Source of the DNA: Betaproteobacteria bacterium MOLA814
GTDB taxonomy: Bacteria; Pseudomonadota; Gammaproteobacteria; Burkholderiales; Burkholderiaceae_C
Assembly (NCBI GenBank): GCA_000496475.1
Contig: AYMW01000001.1
Span: 471,018 to 535,017, forward strand
Direction of reading: 5' to 3'
Length of the DNA: 64,000 nt
Positions within the stretch are counted from its first letter, which is position 1; every line of letters starts with the position of its first letter. Under the pieces are notes generated by a model. It made no database searches. It worked only from the letters and a program-made list of their open reading frames with translations, and was not told where the DNA came from. The translations under genes and the position numbers were made by a program. This document shows positions 52,373 through 61,785 of this stretch, in pieces.

Positions 52373-53374
52373 TTACAGTGCGTTTTGATTAAAGAGGGTA
52401 CGCACTTTGCCGGCGAGCTCTGGACCGCAGCTAGCGTTTACTTCGCTTGTCCACTTGCCAGCCACGCTGGTAATTAGGGCATTGCGCTTTTCTGCGCTGA
52501 TGGGCGTCACAGTGCCACCTTGCTTAACTGCCTCGGCCATGCTCTCGTCCACCCAGCGCTCATACTGTGGCTTCAGCCAGACTTCGGACTCAGCGGCTGC
52601 GGCTTGAAGCGACTTCTGATCCGCAGACGACAGAGATTCGAACTTCTTCATGTTGATCATGTACTGAATGTTGCCGTAAAAGAGATTGGACTTGACCATG
52701 TGTGGCATGACGCCCCAAAGCTTCCATGCACTGTATGTCGCCACGCCCATGTTAATTCCATCCACCACACCACGCTCGGCAGACTGAAACACTTCTTTTG
52801 GCGCAATGAAGACTGGCTTACCACCCCAAGTTTCAATCATCATAGAAACAAGCGGACCAATAGAGCGCACCAGCTTACCGTCTAGTTTTTCCAGGTCGGT
52901 GTTTGCACCCTTGAACCACCACTCTTGGTCATATGAGTAGTTGGAATTAATCAATGGCATGAGACCAACTTTATTTGCCTCACCAGTCATGAGCTTGGCA
53001 TAAGCAGCGTCAAGCGGAATCTGCTTGGTCATGTCGATAGCAATCGGGTAGAGCGAGGTGACCCGGTAGCAAGGTAGGCGTTTGTCAGCAGGTACCCAGC
53101 TGATATCTGAAACGCCGCCAAGCATGGCATCAACACCTTCACTCCAACCGTGCAAAGTGGAAGATGGGAAAATTTCAACCTTGACTCTTCCAGCCGTTTT
53201 GGTATTCACCAAATCTGCAAATTTCTTGAAACCTTGATAGCGAATATCTACTTCGTTGACATAAGTCGACAAACGTAGTGTGGTTTGTGAATGGGCTGTT
53301 GAAGCAAGTATTGCGGAAGCAGCACATGCGAGTGTAGTGATTCGCAATAATGTGCGAGCGTTTTTCTTGAACAT
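52373..53374 (-). CDS. dctP: TRAP transporter substrate-binding protein DctP
   Basis: A 333-residue periplasmic binding protein with a signal peptide (cleavage near STAHSQT). The DctP family marks are LGGVSDISWVPAD, the conserved arginine in KLVRSIGP that pairs with a carboxylate of the ligand, and AERGVVDGINMG. The ligand is presumably an organic acid or sulfonate. First of the dctP-dctQ-dctM genes; follows the lyase gene. Confidence 0.92.
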   Translation of the reverse strand: MFKKNARTLLRITTLACAASAILASTAHSQTTLRLSTYVNEVDIRYQGFKKFADLVNTKTAGRVKVEIFPSSTLHGWSEGVDAMLGGVSDISWVPADKRLPCYRVTSLYPIAIDMTKQIPLDAAYAKLMTGEANKVGLMPLINSNYSYDQEWWFKGANTDLEKLDGKLVRSIGPLVSMMIETWGGKPVFIAPKEVFQSAERGVVDGINMGVATYSAWKLWGVMPHMVKSNLFYGNIQYMINMKKFESLSSADQKSLQAAAAESEVWLKPQYERWVDESMAEAVKQGGTVTPISAEKRNALITSVAGKWTSEVNASCGPELAGKVRTLFNQNAL

Positions 53375-53437
53375 CGTAATTTCCTTTGTTAAATAAATCT
53401 GAAACAAACCTCACGTGCCTTTTGCCAGCGCATCAAA

Positions 53438-54451
53438 TTAACCCTGCGAACTCTTGAGACCAAATGCATCGCCGTAGCCAAATAGCGCGACCGATCCACC
53501 GGTGTGCAGAAAGACAACGTTGTCGTTGGCCTTGAAGTAGCCTTTTCGAATCAAATCGATAAGGCCTGCCATGCCCTTGCCCGAATATACGGGGTCTAGC
53601 AACAAACCTTCCGTACGCGCGAGTATCTCTACCGCCTCCAACATACCGGCCGTCGGTAAGCCATAACCAGCACCGACGTAGTCGCAATTTGCGGACACCA
53701 ACTCCCGTGGAATGCCGCCACCCATGCGCATGTGTTCAGCTGTACGGCACGCCAGGTCGTACACCATGGCTTCTTGCTTCTCTTGGGGTGCGCGTACCCC
53801 GATACCCAATAACTTGGTGTCGCTGTTGATGGCGTGTAGACCTGCCACCAGCCCAGCTTGGGTGCCCGCACTGCCAGTTGCGTGAACGAGATAGTCCATC
53901 CTCAAACCTCGAGCAGCAGCCTGACTGGCCAACTCCATGGCTGCGCTCACATAGCCAAGAGCACCCACCGGGGTTGAGCCACCACCTGGAATGACGTACG
54001 GTCGGGCGCCATCTGCTTTGAGCTGCTCGGCAAGCTGCTCCATTTCTTGTTGCATGTTGCTGCCGCCGCTGCGCCTGTCAACGGTGGCTCCGTGCAAGCG
54101 GTCCAGCAACACGTTGCCGTTGTCTGTGTAATCTGGGTCGGTGCTACCGGTGCGGTCTTCCAGCAAAATATGACACTTCATACCAAGCTTGGCTGCTGCG
54201 GCAGCGGTCTGACGAGCGTGATTGGACTGGGTTGCCCCCTGCGTAATCACCACATCAGCGCGCGCAGCAATGGCTTCAGCCATCAAGTACTCAAGTTTGC
54301 GGGTCTTGTTGCCGCCTGTCGACAAACCGGTGCAATCGTCCCGCTTAACCCACAGGCGAGGACCTCCCAACAAAGCCGTGAGGTTAGCCATGGGCTCCAG
54401 TGGAGTGGGAAAGTGCCCCAATTGGATACGGGGGAAAAGAGATAGATCCAT
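53438..54451 (-). CDS. D-cysteine desulfhydrase / L-cysteate sulfo-lyase family PLP enzyme
   Basis: A 337-residue fold-type II PLP enzyme. [15 protein letters not shown] and [20 protein letters not shown] hold the PLP lysine (K49); [35 protein letters not shown] and [17 protein letters not shown] are highly conserved in the family. Members include D-cysteine desulfhydrase (pyruvate, sulfide, ammonia), L-cysteate sulfo-lyase CuyA (pyruvate, sulfite, ammonia) and ACC deaminases; sequence by eye cannot split these. The adjoining TRAP importer and putative sulfate exporter favour a sulfonate-type substrate such as cysteate. Upstream region 54452-54700 presumably carries its promoter. Confidence 0.88.
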   Translation of the reverse strand: MDLSLFPRIQLGHFPTPLEPMANLTALLGGPRLWVKRDDCTGLSTGGNKTRKLEYLMAEAIAARADVVITQGATQSNHARQTAAAAAKLGMKCHILLEDRTGSTDPDYTDNGNVLLDRLHGATVDRRSGGSNMQQEMEQLAEQLKADGARPYVIPGGGSTPVGALGYVSAAMELASQAAARGLRMDYLVHATGSAGTQAGLVAGLHAINSDTKLLGIGVRAPQEKQEAMVYDLACRTAEHMRMGGGIPRELVSANCDYVGAGYGLPTAGMLEAVEILARTEGLLLDPVYSGKGMAGLIDLIRKGYFKANDNVVFLHTGGSVALFGYGDAFGLKSSQG

Positions 54452-55648
54452 ATGTAACTTCTAAATTGCGTTTCAATGACCGAATTATGTGTACGCAGTT
54501 CGAGCAAGTCCAATCGATTTATTGGTTTGTATTATTCGTTTTTTGCATACAGCGTAAAACTCACAACCTGGACATTTAGCAGGTTTCATGCCTATAAAAA
54601 AACACAAAAAATGCACCTTCTTAGTGCGTGTATTTAGATTCGAACATACGCTGATAAATAATGGATTTGGCATGCACAGGGATTTTTTAGTCTGTGCACA
54701 ACAACCTTCGGTTCACGTGCGACGGCATGGTCTTTCCTGATTTTTAACTGGTTTGTTGACCCATTTATCAACCAGAACAAAACACTGTGCTTCAGAGCAT
54801 GACAAGCAGTTCCAACCCGTTGTGCGATGCCTTGCTAAGCCAAAGGACACAGACGCTGGTGTGAAACGACAAATTTTGTTACAGAGGCCGTTATTCTTAG
54901 TGCGTGTTGCCACCTGTGTAGAGCCAGGGCTGGACTCGAACAGCAAGCACCACAATTGTGCGGTGACATTGTTCTGCACCACAATAAATTGACTAACAAC
55001 AACCCAAAGAGGCTAGGTGCTCAACCACCGTGACCTCATGTTTGTCAAGCTTGAACGAATTCCGGGTGCTTTGATGAACAGCTGACAACACACTGTATTC
55101 AAAAAAATTCAATACCCTGCAAAATAACGCCCTGCACGCGCTAGCAACTCGACCGCTACAGTTCACTGACTTTGAACCGTTCAGTTCTGTTGCTCAAGCG
55201 TTCGCATCTACAACTTGCGTGGAATGCCAGCTAAAAACGTCATGTTCTAAGTCAATTGAGAGCGGTTTTAAATTGGACTACAACGATGAATGGGCTGGTG
55301 TACCCCGCTGCTGAACCGCGTCCTTCGTACCACTGAAAGCGGGTATCCCTGACCATGCCCATGCCCATGCCCATGCCCATGCCGGCCTTGCCGATGTGCG
55401 CGAGCCAATTAAAACACGTGGCTGCGTATAGGCTGGCTATCGCCTAGGTGTCAAACAGCTGTCGCTATCGACCATGGTTCAATGTTTACAACTAGAGAAG
55501 GTCTGGGCGTTGTTGATGAATACGGCTTGGTCTAGGTCTTATGCAGATAAGCTTGCAAGATCTTTGATGAACGAACATGGCAACAACAAAACGTCCCAGA
55601 CCAATACCTATTTAAATAGGTTGCTCAGCGCCACCGCCAAGCATGCAA
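54452..55648. other. Gene-poor region of about 1.2 kb
   Basis: No recognised gene on either strand; open frames are short and composition is mixed. It contains five tandem CCATGC hexamers (55353-55382). In one frame these read as a His-Ala repeat within a stretch that still looks coding (GIPDHAHAHAHAHAGLADV), probably the remains of a gene. No tRNA, terminator or IS terminal repeat recognised. Confidence 0.5.
55353..55382. repeat. Five tandem CCATGC hexamers
   Basis: Perfect 6-base tandem repeat, five units. Encodes alternating His and Ala in one frame. Confidence 0.9.
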
Positions 55649-57280
55649 TCAATAGGGTATAGCCATCCATGTGCCAGCGGGGGCCATCGGCAATTTGGAG
55701 CCAGCCACTTGGCGTATTGTTGACTGCACTGCGCCAACTTGCACAACTTCTCCAAGCGCCAACCCTTTGGCCACGCTGGCTTGCAATACGGGTTCAAGCA
55801 GTTCACGGCTGTTCACCAGCACCAATGTGTCGCCCACCCGCAAACCATTCTGACTGCCGCCACTGACAGTCAGGTCTTGGCCCTCATAATTCAGAATTGA
55901 AAACTGCAAGGGCTCCCGAGACATGAGGGTGTTGATGCCCTGCACACCGCTGGCGCTGCCAAGACGAATACTGTCAATCACTGTTTGGGGCACATCCGGC
56001 GGCAGCAAGCTCAAGGCATCGACATCCCAAACCAACTGTTGGCTGTATAGCCATGTGGCTTGGTGCTGACCACGCTTGGTCAGCACCAAATCGATTTGCC
56101 AATCGGTGGTTTTAACCGGCACGGACACTGCGTCTTTAGACAGAGCAAGTGACGGGCCTTGCAACGCAGACGCCGCTACTGCGTTGTGCACCTTCAAACT
56201 CAGGTGCCAATCTGCCAACTGCGATGTGTTGTCACCTTGGACGGCAGCTTGGTACGAGCCTAACTTGCTCATGACATGCGGACTTTGGCCCCAACGAATA
56301 GCTTGCGTGCGGACCACATCGTCCCACTGCGTACGCCATTCGTTTAGCATTTTTGTTGCGAAATACCGATAGTCACCACGAATGCTGTCACTGAGATCAC
56401 TTGTGAAACTAACACGCTGCATCCAACGCTCGTCTGAAGGAAGCAAGTGTGTATGGACTGGGGGGGGGTCTGCGCTCAGCTCATCTGCGGCAATGCCCTT
56501 CACTGTGACACCTGTGCCATCGCCGAGATAGTTGGCTACACGCACACCTCGCACCGTCGCACCATTAACAACCCGTGTACCTTGTTGGAGCTGCCCGTTT
56601 TGGTCGATCCAAGCCGGGGACACCACCCGTGTTGGCATTCGTAACGCCTCTTCCACCAAGACCCGTTTGATAGCGTCGAGTTCTTGCTCGGGCAAACGGC
56701 CCCGTGCAAATTGTTGGGGCTGTACCAGTTGAGTCCTGGGATTTAACAACGAGCGCATGGCTGCTATTTTGTCGGTCGTTGCAGTAGGAACAGAAGCGGC
56801 CTCAGTCGTCACAGGTGTCACAGGTGTCACTTTATTTGCAGGGTCAACAATGTCTTTAGCTTGGGCTGCGGCTTTCGCAATGGCTCGAAAAACAACTGTC
56901 GAAGGTGTCGCTCGCGTTTGCAAACCACCCTGGACAAAAGCACCTACTTTGTCGACTTTTTTGAGCGCTTTGTCTGTTGTGATGGCCTCGTTTGGAAACA
57001 ACTGGCTCTGGGTGAATTCATAATTGCCGCCAGCACTGCCAGTGTCACCAGTGCTGACAGGAGCAGGTGCAGGAGCAGGAGTAGCTGCCGCTGCAGGTTC
57101 AGCAGCAGGTGCAGGAGTATCTGCCGCTGCAGGTTCAGCAGCAGGTGCAGAAGTGGGTCCCGGCGAAGGAGGTTTCGATGGTGCACCTGTCGCCCATGCT
57201 GCACCAGGCAAAGCCCAAGCCATGGCCATGGCCAAGCAAATGACTACAGTCCGTAAGGTGGTGGCACTTAAACGATTCAT
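55649..57280 (-). CDS. Secreted Ala/Pro-rich protein, possibly FlgT-like at the C-terminus
   Basis: A 543-residue protein from the ATG at 57280: signal peptide (TVVICLAMAMAWALPGAAWA), then a low-complexity Ala/Pro segment (about 30-75) encoded by imperfect repeats of about 36 bases, then an uncharacterised middle part with a WRTQWDDVVRTQAIRWG stretch. The end (NGLRVGDTLVLVNSRELLEP, ALGEVVQVGAV, PAGTWMAIPY) resembles the small barrel at the end of flagellar assembly protein FlgT. That similarity is weak by eye, and no flagellar genes are near. Periplasmic or outer-membrane-associated location is likely. Confidence 0.6.
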   Translation of the reverse strand: MNRLSATTLRTVVICLAMAMAWALPGAAWATGAPSKPPSPGPTSAPAAEPAAADTPAPAAEPAAAATPAPAPAPVSTGDTGSAGGNYEFTQSQLFPNEAITTDKALKKVDKVGAFVQGGLQTRATPSTVVFRAIAKAAAQAKDIVDPANKVTPVTPVTTEAASVPTATTDKIAAMRSLLNPRTQLVQPQQFARGRLPEQELDAIKRVLVEEALRMPTRVVSPAWIDQNGQLQQGTRVVNGATVRGVRVANYLGDGTGVTVKGIAADELSADPPPVHTHLLPSDERWMQRVSFTSDLSDSIRGDYRYFATKMLNEWRTQWDDVVRTQAIRWGQSPHVMSKLGSYQAAVQGDNTSQLADWHLSLKVHNAVAASALQGPSLALSKDAVSVPVKTTDWQIDLVLTKRGQHQATWLYSQQLVWDVDALSLLPPDVPQTVIDSIRLGSASGVQGINTLMSREPLQFSILNYEGQDLTVSGGSQNGLRVGDTLVLVNSRELLEPVLQASVAKGLALGEVVQVGAVQSTIRQVAGSKLPMAPAGTWMAIPY

Positions 57281-57867
57281 GAAAAAAATTAAAAGCATTG
57301 AACGAACCCAACCCCTTGACCGCCAGGCTGTCGACATGCGCCATGACAGACTGACAACGGCGTAGTTGCCTTGCTGCGACGAGCTTGCCATTGTGACAAC
57401 TTGTTTGAATGTATCAACTTTACTCTAAATAGCAATTCAATATGACCCGGGCTCAGCGTTGGATCAACGCAAGTGAGGCAGCCCGCAATAACGACAAGAC
57501 TTGATGCTTAAGCCTGCCAGCCACCTATGCTGGTAACAGCTTCTAGCGCCTCCTTTCAACAGGTGGCTGACGAAATGCGCAGATATGCGGATGCAAAAAG
57601 TAAGAGGCAAACACCTTCAACGCGGCATTAGCAAGTACGTAAGCCTCGCATAACACACCTCTTGCTAGCCTCTCAGGTATACCGCCTCGAGGGGCTTTTT
57701 TGTCGAGGTGGTGTGATAGTAGCCGCTGTCAGTTGTGGTGCGTCGTGGTGAGTAGGGCTGGTGTATTCGCCACTGCCAAGGCACGTGCGTCTGTACGCTA
57801 TTAATAGATTGTCAAAAATAGTATACTTTTTTTTTGAAAAGATAAAACCCATTTTAGGAGACGTAAT
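57281..57867. other. Intergenic region with an orphan terminator
   Basis: About 590 bases. It contains a rightward terminator (57667-57701) with no annotated rightward gene before it, and a possible 34-residue open frame at 57527-57631. Confidence 0.5.
57667..57701 (+). terminator. Orphan rho-independent terminator
   Basis: AGCCTCTC (57667-57674) pairs with GAGGGGCT (57689-57696), with one G-U pair, followed by a run of six T. No known gene on this strand precedes it; it may end a small RNA or a short ORF. Confidence 0.6.
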
Positions 57868-58242
57868 ATGACTGCAGAAGAGACTGTAATGAGCGGCTAC
57901 GCGGCCTTTGGGACCGGCGATATGGAAACATTAGGCAAGCTGTATCACCCGGCATGTAAAACCACCTTCCACGGCGACCATGCATTGGGAGGCGAATATA
58001 TTGGTTTTCAAGATTTGCTGATGCATATGTTTGCCAAGCTGAATGATGCATGGCCTGGTTTTAGCCTTGGCGTAGACAAAGTTGTGTCGGACGACAACAA
58101 CGTTTGCGTGTTTTGTACCATTACAGCAGATGGTGGGTTAAGCGGAAAAGGTGTGCACAGCTTTGTGGTGGAAGACGGATTAGAAGTCAGCTTCGATCTG
58201 TACTGGGACAGCGCTTACTGGGCCAAGCATTCCAAAATCTAA
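57868..58242 (+). CDS. SnoaL-like/NTF2-fold protein
   Basis: A 124-residue single-domain protein: VMSGYAAFGTGDMETLGKLY, CKTTFHGDHALGGEYIG and the closing EVSFDLYWDSAYWA match SnoaL-like polyketide-cyclase-fold proteins. These include enzymes and ligand-binding proteins; function here unknown. AGGAG lies just before the ATG, and a terminator follows at about 58295. Confidence 0.75.
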   Translation: MTAEETVMSGYAAFGTGDMETLGKLYHPACKTTFHGDHALGGEYIGFQDLLMHMFAKLNDAWPGFSLGVDKVVSDDNNVCVFCTITADGGLSGKGVHSFVVEDGLEVSFDLYWDSAYWAKHSKI

Positions 58243-58294
58243 AAAAGCTTGCATTGACTACATGTATGTAGAAACTCTCTGTCATCAAGAACAA

Positions 58295-58325
58295 ACCAAA
58301 GCCTGGGTGCTTTGATGGTTTTTTC
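58295..58325 (+). terminator. Terminator after the SnoaL-like gene
   Basis: CAAAGC and GCTTTG form a stem extended by ACC/GGT with a bulge, followed by six T. Confidence 0.55.
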
Positions 58326-58630
58326 GCAGCTGTAAAGGCTTTTAATGAGAGCAGGCTGTTGAATAGCATTCAAAACTGAGGGCATCTTTTGATGCCCCCT
58401 TGGAATTACTGAGGGGACATCTGAAGAGCTGACGCTACAACGTGCAGACCAAGACACCACCACTCACGATCTACCCCTGACTTCTTGTAGGTGAAGCTGA
58501 AGAGTTCGCTTGGTTCATCGTTGGACTAAATGAATACATCCATCCCACGAAAGCGGGTGAAGGCATTGATCAGGAATTTCTTTTGATGGGGTGAATGTAA
58601 GGGGTGAGACCCAAAACCCAGAAAGGAGAA

Positions 58631-58661
58631 AGCCCTTATAAATCAATGATTTATAAGGGCT
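58631..58661 (-). terminator. Hairpin downstream of tRNA-Asp
   Basis: AGCCCTTATAAATCA and TGATTTATAAGGGCT form a perfect 15-base stem with a one-base centre, just past the last tRNA of the leftward tRNA set. Confidence 0.7.
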
Positions 58662-58669
58662 GAAACCAT

Positions 58670-58746
58670 TGGCGGAGTGGACGGGACTCGAACCCGCGAC
58701 CCCCGGCGTGACAGGCCGGTATTCTAACCAACTGAACTACCACTCC
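58670..58746 (-). tRNA. tRNA-Asp (anticodon GTC)
   Basis: A 77-base tRNA: GGAGTGG pairs with CCACTCC, the loop CTGTCAC gives GTC, CCA encoded. Confidence 0.95.
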
Positions 58747-58799
58747 GCGTGGGCAGCTTTTAAGTGGATGCTTGTGGCATCCACCAAGTGCTACAAACT

Positions 58800-58875
58800 T
58801 GGCGACCCTACGGGGATTCGAACCCCGGTACCTACCGTGAAAGGGTAGTGTCCTAGGCCTCTAGACGATAGGGTC
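58800..58875 (-). tRNA. tRNA-Glu (anticodon TTC)
   Basis: A 76-base tRNA: GACCCTA pairs with TAGGGTC, the loop CTTTCAC gives TTC, CCA encoded. It lies two genes from its own synthetase gene gltX. Confidence 0.95.
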
Positions 58876-58967
58876 ATAACCTAGACTACATAACTTAGTA
58901 AACGTTGCCGTTTGTTTAAGCTAAGCCTCGAATTATACGATGATTTTTCGAGACTTTTAAAAATACT

Positions 58968-59043
<76 letters not shown>

Positions 59044-59118
59044 ACGATGTGTGTCACCTGACGCACAACTTTCGTTGTGAGCCGCTGTGTAGCACAGCCA
59101 CTGAGTATAAAACAATTT

Positions 59119-60558
59119 TTAGGCTTCTTTGAGCTTGGTCACCACATTTTTTTTATCAAACAATGCCAGCATTGCGTCGACCGATGGCGTGTTGGTCGTA
59201 CCCAGCATCAACACGCGCACAGGCATGGCCAACTGGGGCATTTTCAAACCATGCTCAGCCAGCGTGGCTTTTATGGCCGCAGCAATTGCATCTTTGCTCC
59301 ACTCACTGACATCCAACTTGTCTGCCAAGCTTGCAAGCGCAGGCTTTATGTCCTGCGTAACGTGCTTGGCCATGTCCTCGTCAGACGCAAGCGCAGGCGA
59401 GTAGTACGCTTTCGCCCAGTCGGCTAAAACCACCAGTGTGTCGCAGCGGTCTTTAAACAGTGCACATACACCAATGAGACGCGCATCTGGCTCAGCTTGT
59501 ATGCCCTCAAATTGCAAGCGCTGTGCCACCATGACAGCAAGCGTTGGGTCTGCGGTAGATTTGATGTGCTGCGCATTGATCCAACGCAGCTTGGCATCAT
59601 CAAATTGTGAGGCACTGCGTCCTAAGTGGTCTAAGTTAAACCATGACAAAAACTGCTCGGTGCTGAACACCTCGTCGTCTCCGTGGCTCCAACCCAGTCT
59701 GGCCAAGTAGTTCACAACAGCTTGGGGCAAGTAGCCTTCGTCGCGGTATTGCGTAATAGCCTTGGCGCCATTGCGCTTGCTCATCTTCTCACCGGCTTCA
59801 TTCAGCACAGTCGGCAAGTGGGCATATACAGGGGGCGTGTGGCCCAAGGCCCTCAAGATGTTTATTTGACGCGGTGTGTTGTTGACGTGGTCATCGCCAC
59901 GAATAACGTGGGTGATGGCCATGTCCATGTCATCAACCACCACGCAAAAGTTGTAGGTGGGCGTGCCATCAGGGCGTGCAATCACCAAGTCGTCTAGCTC
60001 GGCATTGGCTATTTCAATCAAGCCTTTGACCTTGTCGGTCCAAGCCACCACACCGTCTGTCGGGTTTTTGAAACGCCACACAGGCTGCACGTCGTCTGGC
60101 ACAGTTGGCAAGGTTTTGCCTAGCTCTGGGCGCCACAAACCGTTGTAGCGTGGCTTTTCTTTGGCCGCCATTTGCTCGTCACGCAGCGCGTCCAGCGCCT
60201 CTTTGGACATGTAGCATGGGTAAATTAGATCAGCCTCTTTAAGCTGAGCCAACACCTCACGGTAACGTTCCATGCGCTGCATTTGGTAAAACGGGCCTTC
60301 ATCAGGCGTTAGCCCAAGCCACTCCATGCCCTGCAAGATAACATCCACAGAGGCCTGCGTAGAGCGGGCTTGGTCTGTGTCTTCAATGCGCAATATAAAG
60401 TCACCGCCTTGGCTGCGCGCAAAAGCCCACGGGTACAAAGCCGAACGAATATTCCCCAAATGGATAAAGCCTGTGGGAGACGGTGCAAAGCGGGTGCGCA
60501 CGCGCACAGCACTCACAGGTGTTGAAGCAGTGGTGGTGCCAGCATCAAATGTGGTCAT
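59119..60558 (-). CDS. gltX: Glutamyl-tRNA synthetase
   Basis: A 479-residue class I aminoacyl-tRNA synthetase charging tRNA-Glu. [19 protein letters not shown] contains the HIGH-type motif; [11 protein letters not shown] is the KMSKS motif; [13 protein letters not shown] is the conserved substrate-binding part. It lies three bases after metZ and is followed by tRNA-Ala, tRNA-Glu and tRNA-Asp in the same direction. Confidence 0.97.
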   Translation of the reverse strand: MTTFDAGTTTASTPVSAVRVRTRFAPSPTGFIHLGNIRSALYPWAFARSQGGDFILRIEDTDQARSTQASVDVILQGMEWLGLTPDEGPFYQMQRMERYREVLAQLKEADLIYPCYMSKEALDALRDEQMAAKEKPRYNGLWRPELGKTLPTVPDDVQPVWRFKNPTDGVVAWTDKVKGLIEIANAELDDLVIARPDGTPTYNFCVVVDDMDMAITHVIRGDDHVNNTPRQINILRALGHTPPVYAHLPTVLNEAGEKMSKRNGAKAITQYRDEGYLPQAVVNYLARLGWSHGDDEVFSTEQFLSWFNLDHLGRSASQFDDAKLRWINAQHIKSTADPTLAVMVAQRLQFEGIQAEPDARLIGVCALFKDRCDTLVVLADWAKAYYSPALASDEDMAKHVTQDIKPALASLADKLDVSEWSKDAIAAAIKATLAEHGLKMPQLAMPVRVLMLGTTNTPSVDAMLALFDKKNVVTKLKEA

Positions 60559-60561
60559 GAA

Positions 60562-61785
60562 TCAGGCGCAGCCTATAGCCATTGCGCGTTGTATGTCGTT
60601 TTGTAAATCGGGGATGTGTTCTAGGCCTACTGCCACACGGATGAGTGACTGGCCCACGCCAGCGTTGGCGCGCTGCGCGTCGCTCAAGCGGCCATGTGAG
60701 GTGCTAGCGGGGTGCGCCACCAATGTTTTTGTATCACCCAAATTGGTGCACAACTTGGCCAACTGCATGGCGTTCAATGTGGCAAAAGCTTTGGCCCTGC
60801 CCTCTTGCGCGTTGTTGGCTTTTAGCGAAAACGACAACACCGCTCCCCCCAGGCCACCTTGTTGACGCATAGCGAGTTCGTGTTGAGGGTGACTGTCTAA
60901 ACCCGGGAAAAAAACTTGATCCACCGCATCTTGTGTTTGTAACCACTGGGCCAACGCCAGGGCATTGCCAGACTGCGCACGCATGCGGATACCCAGAGTT
61001 TCTAGACCCTTCAGCACCACCCATGCGTTAAAGGGGGATAAAGTCATGCCAGCGCTGCGTATAACTGGGCTGAACACCTCACTGACCAGCTCCTCAGATG
61101 CACACAGAGCCCCCGCCATCACACGGCCTTGCCCGTCGAGGTACTTGGTACCCGAATGCGTCACGATATCAGCGCCAAACTCAACAGGGCGTTGCAAAAT
61201 GGGTGTCGCAAAACAATTGTCAACGGCCAGCCATGCACCTGCTTTGTGTGCAATGTCCGCCAACGCAGCTATGTCACATACATCAGTAAGTGGGTTGGTC
61301 GGTGTTTCGGCAAACAACAGCTTGGTGGTGGGCTGCACAGCCGCAGCCCATTGCGAGACATCGGTTTGAGAGACAAACGTAGTGGTAACACCAAACTTGG
61401 CGAACTCGGTACCGATGAGTTTGATGGTGGAGCCAAACATGGAGTGCGAACAAATAACGTGGTCGCCACTTTTGAGCAAACCCATGCACATCAACAAAAT
61501 AGACGACATACCAGTGGATGTAGCGATAGCGGCTTGCGTGCCTTCCATGGCCGCCAAACGCTGCTCAAAGCTGCTCACCGTTGGGTTGCCCAAGCGCGAG
61601 TACGTATAACCCTCTTCCTCACCTGCAAACCGAGCTGCGGCCACTTCGGCGCTGGGCTGGACATAGCCGCTGGTTAGAAACAAGGCTTCCGCATTTTCAC
61701 CGTATTGACTAGGAGGCATGCCAGTATGCTGGGCATGGGTTTCTGCATGCCAGCTTGAGGTATCGGGAAGGTGCGGCGAACTCAT
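60562..61785 (-). CDS. metZ: O-succinylhomoserine sulfhydrylase (MetZ)
   Basis: A 407-residue PLP enzyme forming homocysteine from O-succinylhomoserine and sulfide. ENAEALFLTSGYVQPSAE and YTYSRLGNPTVSSFEQRLAA are typical; the PLP lysine is in THSGTKYLDGQGRVMAG. The position next to purF is common in Betaproteobacteria. Its ATG overlaps the end of purF. Confidence 0.94.
   Translation of the reverse strand: MSSPHLPDTSSWHAETHAQHTGMPPSQYGENAEALFLTSGYVQPSAEVAAARFAGEEEGYTYSRLGNPTVSSFEQRLAAMEGTQAAIATSTGMSSILLMCMGLLKSGDHVICSHSMFGSTIKLIGTEFAKFGVTTTFVSQTDVSQWAAAVQPTTKLLFAETPTNPLTDVCDIAALADIAHKAGAWLAVDNCFATPILQRPVEFGADIVTHSGTKYLDGQGRVMAGALCASEELVSEVFSPVIRSAGMTLSPFNAWVVLKGLETLGIRMRAQSGNALALAQWLQTQDAVDQVFFPGLDSHPQHELAMRQQGGLGGAVLSFSLKANNAQEGRAKAFATLNAMQLAKLCTNLGDTKTLVAHPASTSHGRLSDAQRANAGVGQSLIRVAVGLEHIPDLQNDIQRAMAIGCA

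Larger units (their letters stand above)
58243..58669. other. Intergenic region with terminators
   Basis: About 430 bases: terminator of the SnoaL-like gene near 58295-58325, a small hairpin GGGCATC/GATGCCC at 58380-58396, and the tRNA terminator at 58631-58661. No gene recognised. Confidence 0.5.

Noticed and set aside
54713-54982. Minus-strand frame of 89 codons upstream of the lyase gene
   Set aside because: No recognisable domain and no start signals; treated as non-coding until homologues are shown.
57280-57391. Longer N-terminus of the Ala/Pro-rich secreted protein
   Set aside because: The signal peptide fits the ATG at 57280; the upstream residues look like translated leader.
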